DNA from: Branchipolynoe longqiensis
Lineage: Eukaryota > Annelida > Polychaeta > Phyllodocida > Polynoidae
Reading direction: 5' to 3'
DNA length: 64,000 bases
NCBI GenBank assembly: GCA_030323885.1
Contig: CM059187.1
Coordinates: 124,424,737-124,488,736 of the forward strand
Below the pieces are notes generated by a model that saw nothing but the letters and a program-made list of their open reading frames with translations, was not told the origin of the DNA and did not search any database. A program made the position numbers and the translations under genes. Positions within the stretch are counted from its first letter, which is position 1, and each line of letters starts with the position of its first letter. Shown piece after piece: positions 32,269-42,775 of this stretch.

Positions 32269-35200
32269 ACCGTTGTATGCATGAAGAAATTTCAAATGAA
32301 ACAAAAGCATATAAAGATATGTTATGGACTTTTATCATTTTCGCGAAATCTTTCTTTTAATTAAATGTTGGCTGGTCTGGCAAAAGAAAAAAAAGTGATA
32401 ACGGACAAGGATCTAAATGGGAAATGCATGGTACATGTTGGTCGGCAACATGGTTAATTTGCGCACGACACGGGGATTGCCTAAGCCGCTCGATCTTCCT
32501 CCCCCCTGCCAACCCCTCTGCCTCCCCGCTTGCACACCTCCCCCCCCCCCCCCCCCCCCATCAGCCACTCCCGCACCCCCCCCCCCCCCCCCCTCTCTCA
32601 TGCCTCTCGCCAAGCTTTCACCCTGCCCCTAGCTCCGAACCCCTTTCGGCGCTCCCTCACAACCCCCCACTCTCCTATGCCCCCCCCCCCCCACACACCC
32701 TGGCTTCGAACCCCAAACCCCCCTTCCAGCCTCGCGAGAACCGCTCACGCCTCCCAACCTTATTCCTCACATGTAACCACTTAGATATCTTAACCATTCG
32801 CACCGTTGTACTGTTATCTCGCACAAGAACATTTAACCTTACCTTGCTTGTCAAAGCTTATTATCACTTGAACTGTACATATATCTTACTGACTCTCACT
32901 GTATTTGATTTGTTGCCGCGGGCGCTGAATAAATTCCGCTTTATATGCAGTTCCCTTGTCGTGTTGTAAATTACAGAGAGGGCATCGCAATAGATACATC
33001 GCCATAGAAAATGATATACATACCCAGACTTAAGGAGTCCTTTGAAGCAATTCCTGAAATGAAAAATAGAAATTAGTTATACACTCCGACATGCTTAAAT
33101 TTTAATTACTGTAAACTCATCATTACAATCCGCGGACTTTTAATCAGGGTGATTCTAAAATTCCCATTTAAAAGACCGTTCAATCTAATCTAACTCCAGT
33201 CCCTTCTAACCGTATCTTACTTTTCATGGAAAATGTATAACCCCACCCCACCCCACCCCACCCCACCCTGCCCCTCCTTCCTCCCACCCTGCTGGACTAA
33301 TACATTCCCAAATCCCACTGAATGATCTGCCAATATTTAAAGGGAGCAAGATGTCAAACAAACTACTATCTGCAATTAGATGTGCACCTTCCTACCAAGA
33401 CTTTTGGTCGTATTGGCCACTCATGGCTTACACATGCTTTTCTGCTCAAGGGGGAACCTCCCCCTGAATGTATTGGGTGTCAGTCCCCACTGACACTCAA
33501 ACACATTTTACTAAGCTGCGTTGAGTTTTTGGCCCTGCGCCAACAATTCTACACTGCAGACAGTATGCATGACCTTTTTACTAAAGTAAAACAAGAAAAC
33601 ATTTTTGCCTTTTTGAGGGCAACTGGACTGTACCACCTCATATAGTTTACTAAATAAATTCTATCAATTATTAATGAAACTTTTCTTTTTCTATGGGAAT
33701 TTGTTTCCCTTGACCACAGATATATGATTGTGAGCTTTCTAATTTAAAGAGTGTCTATTGGCACATAATTGATTGTCTGCTTTTACATGTAAAAGCGATG
33801 GTTTGAAAAAAAAAAAAAAAATCGCCGTGAATATGGCCTATGCTGCCGACACGGCGTAAAGCAACCACCAATTAATCAATCAAGACTTTAAGTCACTAGT
33901 CAGAACGCATCTCACTGACCAAACCCTTGAACAAGCACCATAGCGGATCCTGTGCCCTGCCTTGCTCCCTCCCTCCATATTTGTCACCCCCTCCCCCTCT
34001 CACTCAATTGCTTATTTCAGCTATACAAGCAGCTAATCACCATCTATATATCAGGTGCCAGAACATGCCAGGTTCAGTGTGGGGAGTTGGGGGGGGGGGG
34101 GGTCCATTCTCTCACCCACCCCAGCACATTAACCATACTCATAATAGCAGCACAGTTTTCGCAGTGACCCACCACCATAGGCCATAATACTGAACTTATA
34201 GCTAACCCACTAAAACACTAACCTTCATAATCTACTAATATGCCCAACATAAGTACCTGCTGAACTACCTATTTACAATGTAATGTAAACGATCGAAAGA
34301 CCGGTGCCTTGGCGCTGAAAAAATGTATCTTCTGATGAATAAACTATTTTACCCCACCCCCACCCCCGACCCCAAAAATATATTGTCAGTACTTGGGAGA
34401 CCTGAGAATAGGAGGTGCTGTAGACATCCTGATACAGCAAATAATCTACTAAATCCACAGTAGACGAGAATAAATCACACTCCAACACCAACAGTTTCAA
34501 ACAGCGCGCCACCTATCAGTCAGTGCTTACCCATGAATGAGATGGCCGCACGGTGGGATGTGGCAGGGCTCGCGGGAGGTGTGCAGGTACTCCATGCACA
34601 CCGCACAGTTGGACCGCGACGCCTTCTCAATACACTGCGTGCATAAAAAACACACATGAGATCAGCTATAAATTAGCAAGATGGTAAAGTTGCATAACCC
34701 GATTGCTTTGAGTTTCTATCATCATTTTAAAATATATTAGTTTGATCGTTATAATCTACTTTACTTTGGAGTAACTTTTTTTTTTTTTTTTTTTTTTTTT
34801 AAAGCTGCACTACTCCCTACATCCCCACCACCCACCTAAACCCCCCACCACACACCTACACCCCCACCACATTCCTAATCCCCACCACAAACACCCACCA
34901 CACCTACACCCCCACCACACACCTACACCCCAACCACACACCTACACCACCAGCACACACATACCTACACCCCCACCACCACCACACACCGACACCACCA
35001 ACACACATACCTACACCCCATCACCTCGCTAAATCCCCACCATACACCTACACCCACAACACATCTACACCTCCACCACACCCCCACACACCTACACCCC
35101 CACCATACACACCCACACCCTCACACACATTGGCTTCAGCGCATAACCATGTCGGTACTTCACTTCCTTCACCCGAGTTGCGTCGCAGCGCCACCTCTCG

Positions 35201-38200
35201 AAAACCGTGGATTTGTCTAACCCCATTGGTAGTCATTTTGTTTCAAAGTGAGTAATATTTAATCCAGACAGTGATTGCCTTCGAGTTAAACAACTCATAA
35301 ACTTCCTCCAAATAATAAACTGAGCAGATTAAATAGCGACTAATATTGGAATAGTCAGTAGAATTAAATAATTATTTACCTTATGTGCATCTTTCATGGT
35401 GACAGCTAGACACAGATCACATCGGTCGCAGTGAAAGAAGTTCTCACGGCCACCAACCCTGCGATGTAGAGAAGGTGAAATTGATTAATTTCAAAACACC
35501 AATTACATTGGACATGACACAAGTTAGTCGGATTAACATAAGAAAACAATTACATCCCTGGAGGTAGATAGATTTAAGAAATAGGCACTCCCTACCCTCA
35601 TTACTTACCATTACCACTACACTGCAAACACCTTGATGCTAATTAATCCAAATTACAGGAGCGTAATGACATTCCTTTTTCTATGAGCATGAATAGATTT
35701 TTTTTTAACATTTCCCTCCCCCTACTTATAAACAACAATCAATAAAAAAAAATTAAAATTGTATTAATAAATATAAATTAAAAGTTGGAAACAACAGCAT
35801 GGTGACCTTCCTGTCGACACAATTTTATGATTTGGCTGTGCGTGAAAGATTAAAACAGATGATAAACTATAGTATTCGCAGAAAGCTCTTCATCCTCCAT
35901 AATATTAAATAGGCACCATTTAATCCAGTACATACCGGCAAATGCCGCAGCCGTCACAGTGGAATTGTTTCTTGTCCTCGTCGTCATAAAGCCGACAGAT
36001 GGCACAAAAATAGCTGCTGAATTCCACTTTACAGTTGCTACATTCTGCTTCAATCTAAATATAGGGAAAAGAAATCAGTAAGTTTTTCACAATTCATTTA
36101 AAAAGCGGCTGCTTCAAATAATCAAATTAGCTTTGTCCAAATGTCAGCGCCACAACCGTGTACATTAGGTTAAAAACAAAATATAAATATATATATATAT
36201 CAATAATTTTGTTTAACCAATCTACAATATGAGACAATTGAGCATATTATTAATATGCTCAATTATTATTATTATTATTATTATTAGCTATATTTATGTG
36301 ATGGCAGTAGTTATATTTTCAAGTAATTTCACTTGTCATGTTATATTGTTTCCCTTAAAAGTTTCTATTGATCTATTAAAAACATGTCACTATGAGTCGC
36401 TGGTGTTGGGATCTTAGAAAAAAGGAAAGCTTGTTTTATTTAATGACGCCTATAGAGCACATTGATTTTTATCATTGGCTATTGAACATCAAACATATGG
36501 TCATTCTGACATATTTCTTTGGAGGAAAACTGCAGCCACCTCATAGGCTACTCTTTCCAATAAGCAGCACTTATCCACAGACAGGACAGCCCATACCACA
36601 GCCTATGATGGACCGGTTGTGAACCACTGGTTGGAACGGAACGGAACGGAAAATAGCCCAAACAGCAAATAGGTCCACTGAGTAGGATCGATAGGATGAC
36701 CAACACCTTCACAGGTGGACACGCTACCACCTGAGCTACATCCCGCTCCCCTTCAGATCTTAGAAGTGATTAGAGTGGAATATAGAGGGAGGGCACTCAA
36801 AATAACAAAGGCAATGAAGGTTATGTTAGTCTATATAATATTTGTTTAAAAATGAGCGGAGGTGTACACCGACTCCACCATTAATGTTGTTTCATGCAAC
36901 GTCCTTTGTTATAACATCATTGAGTGGGAAAATATATCGGTATACGGTAATCTAAATAGTTGTGTCTGTGATAAAATCGGTTTCACTTAATGTTGTTTCA
37001 GTTCAACTTTAGTTGTGGATTTCAAGAACCATACCATGACGTTAATGGAAGAGTTGCTGCACATGTGTTGCTCAAAGCAATATGTGGTACATAGGGTTCA
37101 GCATGGGAGGGGTTTGATGTTAGATGAATGTGATTAGCTAATTCGGCCTTAATGATTGGCTGCGTTGTGGTGGGTTGGCTGCCTTACTGGTTTTCTCAGA
37201 GTTAGGATAAGATGTAATTATTTCAAGTGTAAAATAAGGATTGGCTAGCTCGTCACGTAATATGGAGTGTGGTTTCTTTCGGAAGAAGAGAGTGGAGAGG
37301 CAATTTCAAATGGCTTTAATCGATTTTTATAATTAAATAATTCGAGATCATAAATTACCTAGATGTCTTAACAATCCAACTGAATACTCTATCATAGATT
37401 AGTTCAACATATTGATGTATGCTGCAGTGACCTCTCGTGGAGGTGAAATGCCCCGTGCACAGGTAGGTGTGGGTAAGTAGCTTGTATCATGGAGCACAGA
37501 TAGCCCAACAGTTAGGATACTAGAACCGAAATGGTAGAAGCTTGGGTTCAAATCGCGCTCTAGGCGCAATGTTCCCTTCATTTCTAAAAACACCCCCATG
37601 ACACAGTTTTACTTTAAACAGAGTGTATCATGCATTACCGGTGTGAAACAATGCAGTTTATGTTTATTTTTAAATATTAACTGGTGTAATTCAACATCTA
37701 CCGGTTGCTCTTGGTCGCACTTGAGACACTTGATGACACTTATTTCCTTGCGGTTGATGGCATGGTTCTCGGAGTCGTCATGGCATAAGCGACAAATGTA
37801 GATCTTCTTGCAGCATGGCGTCTGGGTACAAACAATTCCAAAATAGGTAGAACTATTAGGGATGAAAGTGGTCTCCGGCAAAATAAGATGGAAATATATG
37901 CCTATGGTGAGGTTATCTGTAAACCGACGGCGAATTTCTGCGAAAACGCGGATATGTTCCCAGAGGCTTAGCACTGTCAGGGAATCGCAGAAAACTTTCG
38001 GAAGTCAGGTTTCATACATACTGGTATACACTGATACAGTGATAGTGCTGCGGATTTTTTTAAACAACATATTACGTTATTAAAAATACGCTCATACTGC
38101 TACGGCATTGCAGTATAGTAAAAATCACTGAAATCCATGAGATCTTTCATCCCTGAGCTATTTACCGAGCTAAGGATGGGAGTCCACCAATATGTCTCTA

Positions 38201-41200
38201 CTGTAGACCCATTCAAAGCGTGTGTGATTTTAATTGGTGCATAATTATTAATTGTGGTTGATTCGGTGGGGGGAGCCAATGCTCCGCCCTGGTGGTGATT
38301 CGGGGCCCTACAGACTCTTATTCGGCAGAGTGGCATCCGAGACTCAACACGAAAAGTTCCATGCCCACCCACCCTCTTAAAGGAGTACTAGGTTCGGCTC
38401 GGGGGTCCTCCACCCTGGACTCCCGGGTCACTCGAGTCGGCTTCCCTGCAACTTGACACTGTTGATTAATTGACCCATTATGCACATATAAAACACTAAA
38501 ATGTTATTAGCTAATTAAATAAACCTTTTCTTTCCCAAACATATATATGTCCTGCGTTTGCTCCCTCTGTCCGAATAATAAACAAAAGGACACCAGCCTA
38601 TTCACTGCTAATAATTCACGTGATGCCCAAAATGACATTGTAGAAATAAATCACTTTACCACTCCCGATATGTTTAGTCACATCAGAGGACCATGGGCAT
38701 CGAGCCCAAAAGGGCTTAGAGTTAGACCATGTGTTTGTGTGTTTGAGTGTGAGTGTGTGTGTCTGTGTGCGTGCGTGGGCGGTGATAATTAATACTACTT
38801 CAGATAGCAAATGAGATTTAAAAAATCTTTATATCATGTCTCGAAATGTTTGAAGATAGAGTGTTATATGGACACACTAATATTGTTGAATATTGATTAG
38901 TGGTCTCCATAAACATTATCCTTATTCAAATAGCTGCAGAACTATTTTTAATCTATACAAAATCTACAACCAACAAAAGTATGCAATAACTATGTACATG
39001 GGGTTACATCAACCAATATTAATTTGTTTCAATACTTCTACTACTGTTTTATGATTATTAGTTTATTTAATAACGTTCAAGAGGCTACCAAGTTTATGCA
39101 CTTTCAACTTTGCACAGGCATGACCAAAACAATTCCGTAGAAAAAATAGAAAAATCAGCAGCTGTCAACCAGGGGTGTCTGCCATCGCAGGTCAAATGTT
39201 TGTTTGTTTGTTATGGGGATGGTAGTGACCTGCAAATCCATGTGAAACGATCCTCACGCAGCATCGCGATAAAAAAAGACTTGACCGTGTCCAGTATTGC
39301 ATCACTTATAGTTATACTATCCATATAAATCCAATTTTTAGTGATCAGCCCAGCTAATTGGCATGTGGCATCCCTATAAAATTATCATAATTGGATTGGT
39401 AAACATGTTGATTGTTGTCAGACGGGATGGCCGAATGAGTTGAGGGTCCGTCTTCCGCGTTGGTAGATCATGAGATTCGGTTTGAACCCTCATTGAGTCA
39501 AACCAATGACTTAAAAAGAATTGATACTTGTCACTTCCTAGCAATGTGCTCAACATTATTAGGATAGTGTGAGGACTGGTTGGCTCACTGTCAGGATAAT
39601 GTGATTGAGTGGCAGGTCATGATGCTGGTGGCCTGGTCTTCTAGTGGGGCAGCACTGTAAAGTTACCATGAGTGTGCACTGTCACAAGTCGGTACCCGTC
39701 CTGATATGACCTTACATGTTGTCAGGACATAAAACTCCAACAATCAACCAACATATTGTCTCTTTGTCACAGTTTGTGAGCGAAGTGCTTTGATGTTAGA
39801 TCGTGCACATTTCTAGATATTTATCTGCGAGTGCAAGGTGATCTGCTTCATTTGTCCGCTGGGTCATGTGACCGAAATGCAGCATTCTGATTGGCTTGTT
39901 GTCTACATTTAGCACATGCCAACATGGCATGTGCCGTTGTTGATAAGTTTTTACTTATGTGTCTCTGCATTTTTTTCAAACTAATAGTTTTCCGTTATGT
40001 ATCACAGATAGTGCACATACATATAAAAGACAGTTTTTCTATCTGACTTTGGAACCTCTCATTAATAATTTATGTTGTTTATTTACTTTTTTACTCGAGC
40101 AAAAACAAACTGCAATTGAAAATGCTACTGTTAGATAACGAGCCTAATTTCCTGATTACATGAAATATAATACCGACCCCTCTCCCCCAACAATAATAAA
40201 AATAGTAACCGTAGCCTGTAAGGACTAACATATTACGGTATTCAGGGGTGGGTCCTTAGCATTGCTTATTCATATTAAATTTTAAGTAAATCTAAAGTAG
40301 ATCTATACTATAAAATTAACGGGCTCAAAGTGGTTTTTTCAGAATACATTTCTTTTGAAAGTCTATGTGGCATTTGAAATTTGTCTACAAGTTTCTATGT
40401 GTGTAAACTTTTATTCACTTATTCACAGTGAATCACCCGTAAATCTTTTAAAGAAAAACTAGTTGGAAAATCAACAACAAAATACAATACTAAACATCAG
40501 TCAACGGTAAATTCAGTTTGTACATAGTTCTGAATGCTGACCATGTATATGCGTGCAAGAAGGATGTCAAATTATTGCATATTTGTTTCTGCCTAGATAA
40601 AAGATTCACTCCGTACGTGCAGTAGAGGTGACAACCCATTAGAAAAAACGCTGAAAGGCGGGGTAAATGAAATCAGCATATTAATTCTTAATTTCAGAAG
40701 CAAAATATTTTCTTCACATACATCTTCACATTTACCCGCTACTTTTGAGTTGAGAAATATAATACCAACCCACCCAAGGGGGGGGGGGGAGGCTATGGAC
40801 TAACATGTGTACATACATGGCAATAATATGCATAAACAATCCCTGAGGTGGAAAATGAATTCACCAAGATCCAGCAATCGGAAATGGAAATAGCCCTATA
40901 TGGGGGCTACCATTTGTATACTCATGTTGAATAATCAAAATCCAGCAAACGGAAACGGTAATAGCTCATCGAACTTCGCAAGCTGATATTTATATCAGTA
41001 ATGATTCGTGTTGAATCGCATAATAAATCAATAATTCTCCGAGCATTATAACTTTATAGCCTATGGCTATGGGCTTAACGCCGCAGAGTAGTGAACGCCG
41101 AATCGAGTCGCCCGGGTTGTGTTAATCGAATACGGCCCGGGAGTCGGTCCTAAGCATTGCTTATTCATATTAAAACATGTAGTTTGATCGACTTGCCATG

Positions 41201-42739
41201 TCTTTTTGTTTGTGCATACTCTCCCATTTCATCAACTCTGTTCCGATATAAGTAGCCATTAGATACAGGTACCAGGTAGGTACCCCAGACTCCGCCAGGG
41301 GTGCCACTATCGCCTGACCAATAAACTTGTACAACTTTTTGCGACCTCATCTCAGGCAGAGTAGAGTCAGGAAAAGGCACCACACCCGAGACTCATGCGC
41401 AGTAAGTACCCTTATTGTTACATCCATTTTGGAAGTGGCAGAGATTTCAGCAAAGATAGAAACTATTTTCATTGTTGTATGACGTTTGAAAGGGATTTTA
41501 TTAAGCTATTCAAGTCTTCAGATGCAAAATTCAGAGGGAAGACTGCCAGGAATGTCCATGCTAACTATTAGAATGTGAATCTTTAGCATTTTTTCTTCCT
41601 AAAAATGGTCATACAATGACTACAACTGAAATCGCAAGTCTAGAACCTGGTAGAGTATTGTATAACGGTTGCCATGGAAACCCACATTTTTCCGTGATAT
41701 AATTTTGTTATATCAGTTTTCATAAGATGAGATGATTTCCCATAGCAAGAAGAACCGTGGTATCAAGTTTGATCAGGATCAAACCATTAATAAAGAAACT
41801 GCAGTTGTGGGCATAATTGTATTATGGTTGCCATGGAAACATACATTTTTCTGTGATCTAATATTTTTATATCAGTTTTGATAAGCTGAGGCGATTTGCC
41901 AGACCAATAAGAACCTTGACGTGAGATTTCATCAGGATCTGACCATTATTTTTTTTAAAGCTACAGTTGACTCATATAGTAGGTGGGAGTGATTGTATTA
42001 TGGTTGCCATGGAAACCTACATTTTCCTGTGATCTAATTTTTGATAAGCTGGGGTGATTTGCCATACGAAGAAGAACCTTGGTGTGAAGTTTGATCAGGA
42101 TCTGATCATTAATAAAGAAACTACAAAGAAATGTTCTTATAATTAGTCTATTTAACAGTCCTAAATAAGGCACTTCTCTAATGCATTAGCTAATACAAAA
42201 GATCTGAAATTCAACAACCTTCAAATGCACATATCTCACTCAATTTTTGGAATATCTTAAAAAATCTAAAAGCATTTTGCTTTTGATTCATTGGAGCTTC
42301 CAATGAAATTATAATTTGAATGTTTGGAATAATTTTTAAATTGTAGTCGGGTACCTATACCTGGAATGCCACTTCCTGTTCCATACTAAAGTTATTTTCG
42401 CCCATATTTATACTACATTGTCATCCGTCCCTACTATGCGTAGGGGTGAGTCTCTTATTTGGTTGGTGCCTTGTCAGTGTCAATGTAGCCTATAATTTGC
42501 TATATTATAGAATATTGCAAGGCGATAATAGAGCCTTCTTATGAGGTGCCCTTGACATGAATTAAAATTTACTGTCCACAACTGTTATTCCAATATATTT
42601 TCAAGACCAATGCATAAGCAAGGTATTGCACTAGCTAACTGATTATTTTTTTTATAAATGCTGAATACGTTCTTACCACAAAGGCACATTTTCGCTTGTA
42701 ATGTTCACAGCCAAGTTTCTGAGCTACCTCTTCGGCCAT
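30757..42739 (-). CDS. RCHY1: RING and CHY zinc-finger E3 ubiquitin ligase (RCHY1/Pirh2), 8 exons
   Basis: RCHY1/Pirh2 is a RING E3 ligase that ubiquitinates substrates including p53 in vertebrates. It acts in cytosol and nucleus. Exons on the minus strand are 42739-42677, 37821-37702, 36054-35936, 35458-35380, 34634-34531, 33053-33024, 31866-31722 and 30936-30757. All introns are GT-AG and the phases join to 840 nt (279 aa plus TAA). Domains in order are CHY finger (residues about 11-60, 'GCEHYKRKC', '[14 protein letters not shown]'), CTCHY finger (about 62-125, '[10 protein letters not shown]', '[12 protein letters not shown]'), RING (about 135-180, '[10 protein letters not shown]', 'PCGHLIHG', 'YACPLC') and a C-terminal zinc ribbon ('VLCRDCHK', '[15 protein letters not shown]'). 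It is slightly longer than the human protein because of an acidic, Pro-containing tail. The start is the ATG just before the conserved GCEH motif. Function is inferred from the family. Confidence 0.95.
30953..31031 (+). repeat. (GAGT)n microsatellite in RCHY1 intron 7
   Basis: About 18 GAGT units follow two imperfect 'gagagt' units, immediately upstream (gene sense) of exon 8. The distance to the exon 8 acceptor is under 20 bases, so the array replaces much of the normal pyrimidine tract (read as ACTC repeats on the gene strand). Confidence 0.85.
31080..31372 (-). mobile_element. SINE A in RCHY1 intron 7
   Basis: A near full-length minus-strand copy. The 3' end motif is 'ttttacgtcgtggcaacatc', the body follows, and the tRNA-like head ends near 31372 ('gattcggccaccacacccgg' on the plus strand). 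Confidence 0.72.
31722..31866 (-). CDS. RCHY1: RCHY1 exon 7 (RING end, zinc ribbon start)
   Basis: 145 nt encoding '[18 protein letters not shown]', '[10 protein letters not shown]' and '[10 protein letters not shown]'. It ends in phase 0 at 'gtcagt'. The TPMP motif is characteristic of the family. Confidence 0.95.
32233..32268 (+). repeat. (GTCT)n microsatellite
   Basis: About eight CTGT/GTCT units lie in RCHY1 intron 6. Confidence 0.85.
32510..32720 (+). repeat. C-rich low-complexity stretch
   Basis: Several C homopolymers of 8-19 bases in CT-rich DNA inside RCHY1 intron 6. Long Pro-coding ORFs here are artefacts of composition. Confidence 0.8.
33024..33053 (-). CDS. RCHY1: RCHY1 exon 6, 30-nt microexon
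   Basis: 30 nt between 'atttcag' and 'gtatgt', encoding [10 protein letters not shown] with split codons at both sides. It contains the sixth RING ligand (Cys). It is needed to keep both phase and RING spacing, so it is well supported despite its size. Confidence 0.88.
33322..33895 (+). pseudogene. LINE 3' fragment with zinc-knuckle end (RCHY1 intron 5)
   Basis: An open stretch of 107 codons gives the C-terminal end of a non-LTR retrotransposon ORF2: '[20 protein letters not shown]', '[20 protein letters not shown]', then '[11 protein letters not shown]' and a stop. The CX2C...H...C pattern is the knuckle found after RT/RNase H in jockey/I-group LINEs. A 3' UTR follows, with an A run at 33808-33823, a 'cgccgtg...cacggcg' hairpin (33824-33858) and a TCAA-type terminal repeat (about 33875-33890). 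It is 5'-truncated and antisense to RCHY1. Confidence 0.72.
34531..34634 (-). CDS. RCHY1: RCHY1 exon 5 (RING, first part)
   Basis: 104 nt encoding '[20 protein letters not shown]' and '[13 protein letters not shown]'. It supplies RING ligands 1 to 5. Donor 'gtaagc', phase 2. Confidence 0.95.
34777..35135. repeat. T tract and CACC/CTACAC-rich minisatellite
   Basis: A run of more than 20 T (34778-34800) is followed by about 330 bases of degenerate 'acacctacacccccaccac' units, in RCHY1 intron 4 beside exon 5. It is nearly G-free on the plus strand. Confidence 0.8.
35380..35458 (-). CDS. RCHY1: RCHY1 exon 4
   Basis: 79 nt. It completes the split Arg codon, then gives '[19 protein letters not shown]' and 'TMKDAHK'. 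It ends in phase 0 before 'gtaaat'. Confidence 0.95.
35936..36054 (-). CDS. RCHY1: RCHY1 exon 3
   Basis: 119 nt ending in phase 2. It begins the CTCHY finger ('[20 protein letters not shown]', 'HCDGCGIC'). Donor 'gtatgt'. Confidence 0.95.
36419..36750 (-). mobile_element. tRNA-derived SINE, family B (RCHY1 intron 2)
   Basis: On the minus strand the head is 'gcgggatgtagctcaggtgg' (tRNA-like A box), the body includes 'attccaaccagtggttcac' and 'ggacagcccataccacag' (plus-strand reading), and the end is 'taaataaaacaagctttcc'. Copies recur at 50064-50386 and 60811-61146. Confidence 0.78.
37702..37821 (-). CDS. RCHY1: RCHY1 exon 2
   Basis: 120 nt, phase 0-0. It encodes the rest of the CHY finger ('[20 protein letters not shown]', then '[12 protein letters not shown]'). 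Acceptor 'gtttgtacccag', donor 'gtagat'. Confidence 0.95.
37857..38156. mobile_element. hAT-like MITE with GGGATGAAAG ends (RCHY1 intron 1)
   Basis: It begins 'agggatgaaag' and ends 'ctttcatccctg'. The left part is related, in reverse orientation, to the 54486-54807 element ('cgcagaaaactttcggaagt' against 'ttccggtatttttccgcg'). No coding capacity. Confidence 0.55.
39418..39757 (+). mobile_element. tRNA-derived SINE, family A
   Basis: A full-length copy with head 'gacgggatggccgaatgag', degraded B box ('ggtttgaaccctcattgag'), the family body and end 'caggacataaaactccaac'. Confidence 0.78.
41650..42125 (+). repeat. Three imperfect tandem copies of a 140-175 bp unit
   Basis: GGTTGCCATGGAAAC occurs at about 41668, 41827 and 42002. 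Each is followed in the same order by 'cacatttttc.gtgat', 'ttttgataagctgaggcgat', 'gaagaaccttg', 'gatcaggatctgaccatta' and 'aaagaaactacag'. The third unit has lost about 25 bases after the first block. Confidence 0.8.
42677..42739 (-). CDS. RCHY1: RCHY1 exon 1
   Basis: 63 nt encoding [21 protein letters not shown] minus its last residue and that Val. It starts at the ATG and ends at a GTAAGA donor in phase 0. It holds the first Cys/His ligands of the CHY finger. Confidence 0.93.
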
Positions 42740-42766
42740 TTTGATGTCAGTCTATTCCGTATTCGT

Positions 42767-42775
42767 AAGATGGCG
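42767..42775 (+). promoter_or_regulatory. YY1-like AAGATGGCG near the RCHY1 start
   Basis: AAGATGGCG lies about 28 bases upstream of the RCHY1 ATG. It matches most of the YY1/downstream-promoter consensus AAnATGGCGGC that is common near TATA-less animal start sites. The gene is on the other strand. Motif match only. Confidence 0.3.

Larger units (their letters stand above)
37822..42676. other. RCHY1 intron 1
   Basis: The largest intron, about 4.9 kb. It holds the MITE at 37857-38156, a SINE A at 39418-39757, a diverged repeat shared with 2012-2740 (about 40590-42470), a three-copy tandem repeat (41650-42125) and AT-rich unique sequence. No additional exon is recognised. Confidence 0.6.

Noticed and set aside
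33240..33271. CCACC pentamer run as telomere-like sequence
   Set aside because: Only about six units, not an animal telomere motif, inside an intron.
34801..35135. CRISPR-like or regulatory array of CACC units
   Set aside because: The units are short, degenerate and have no spacers; this is a eukaryotic intronic minisatellite.
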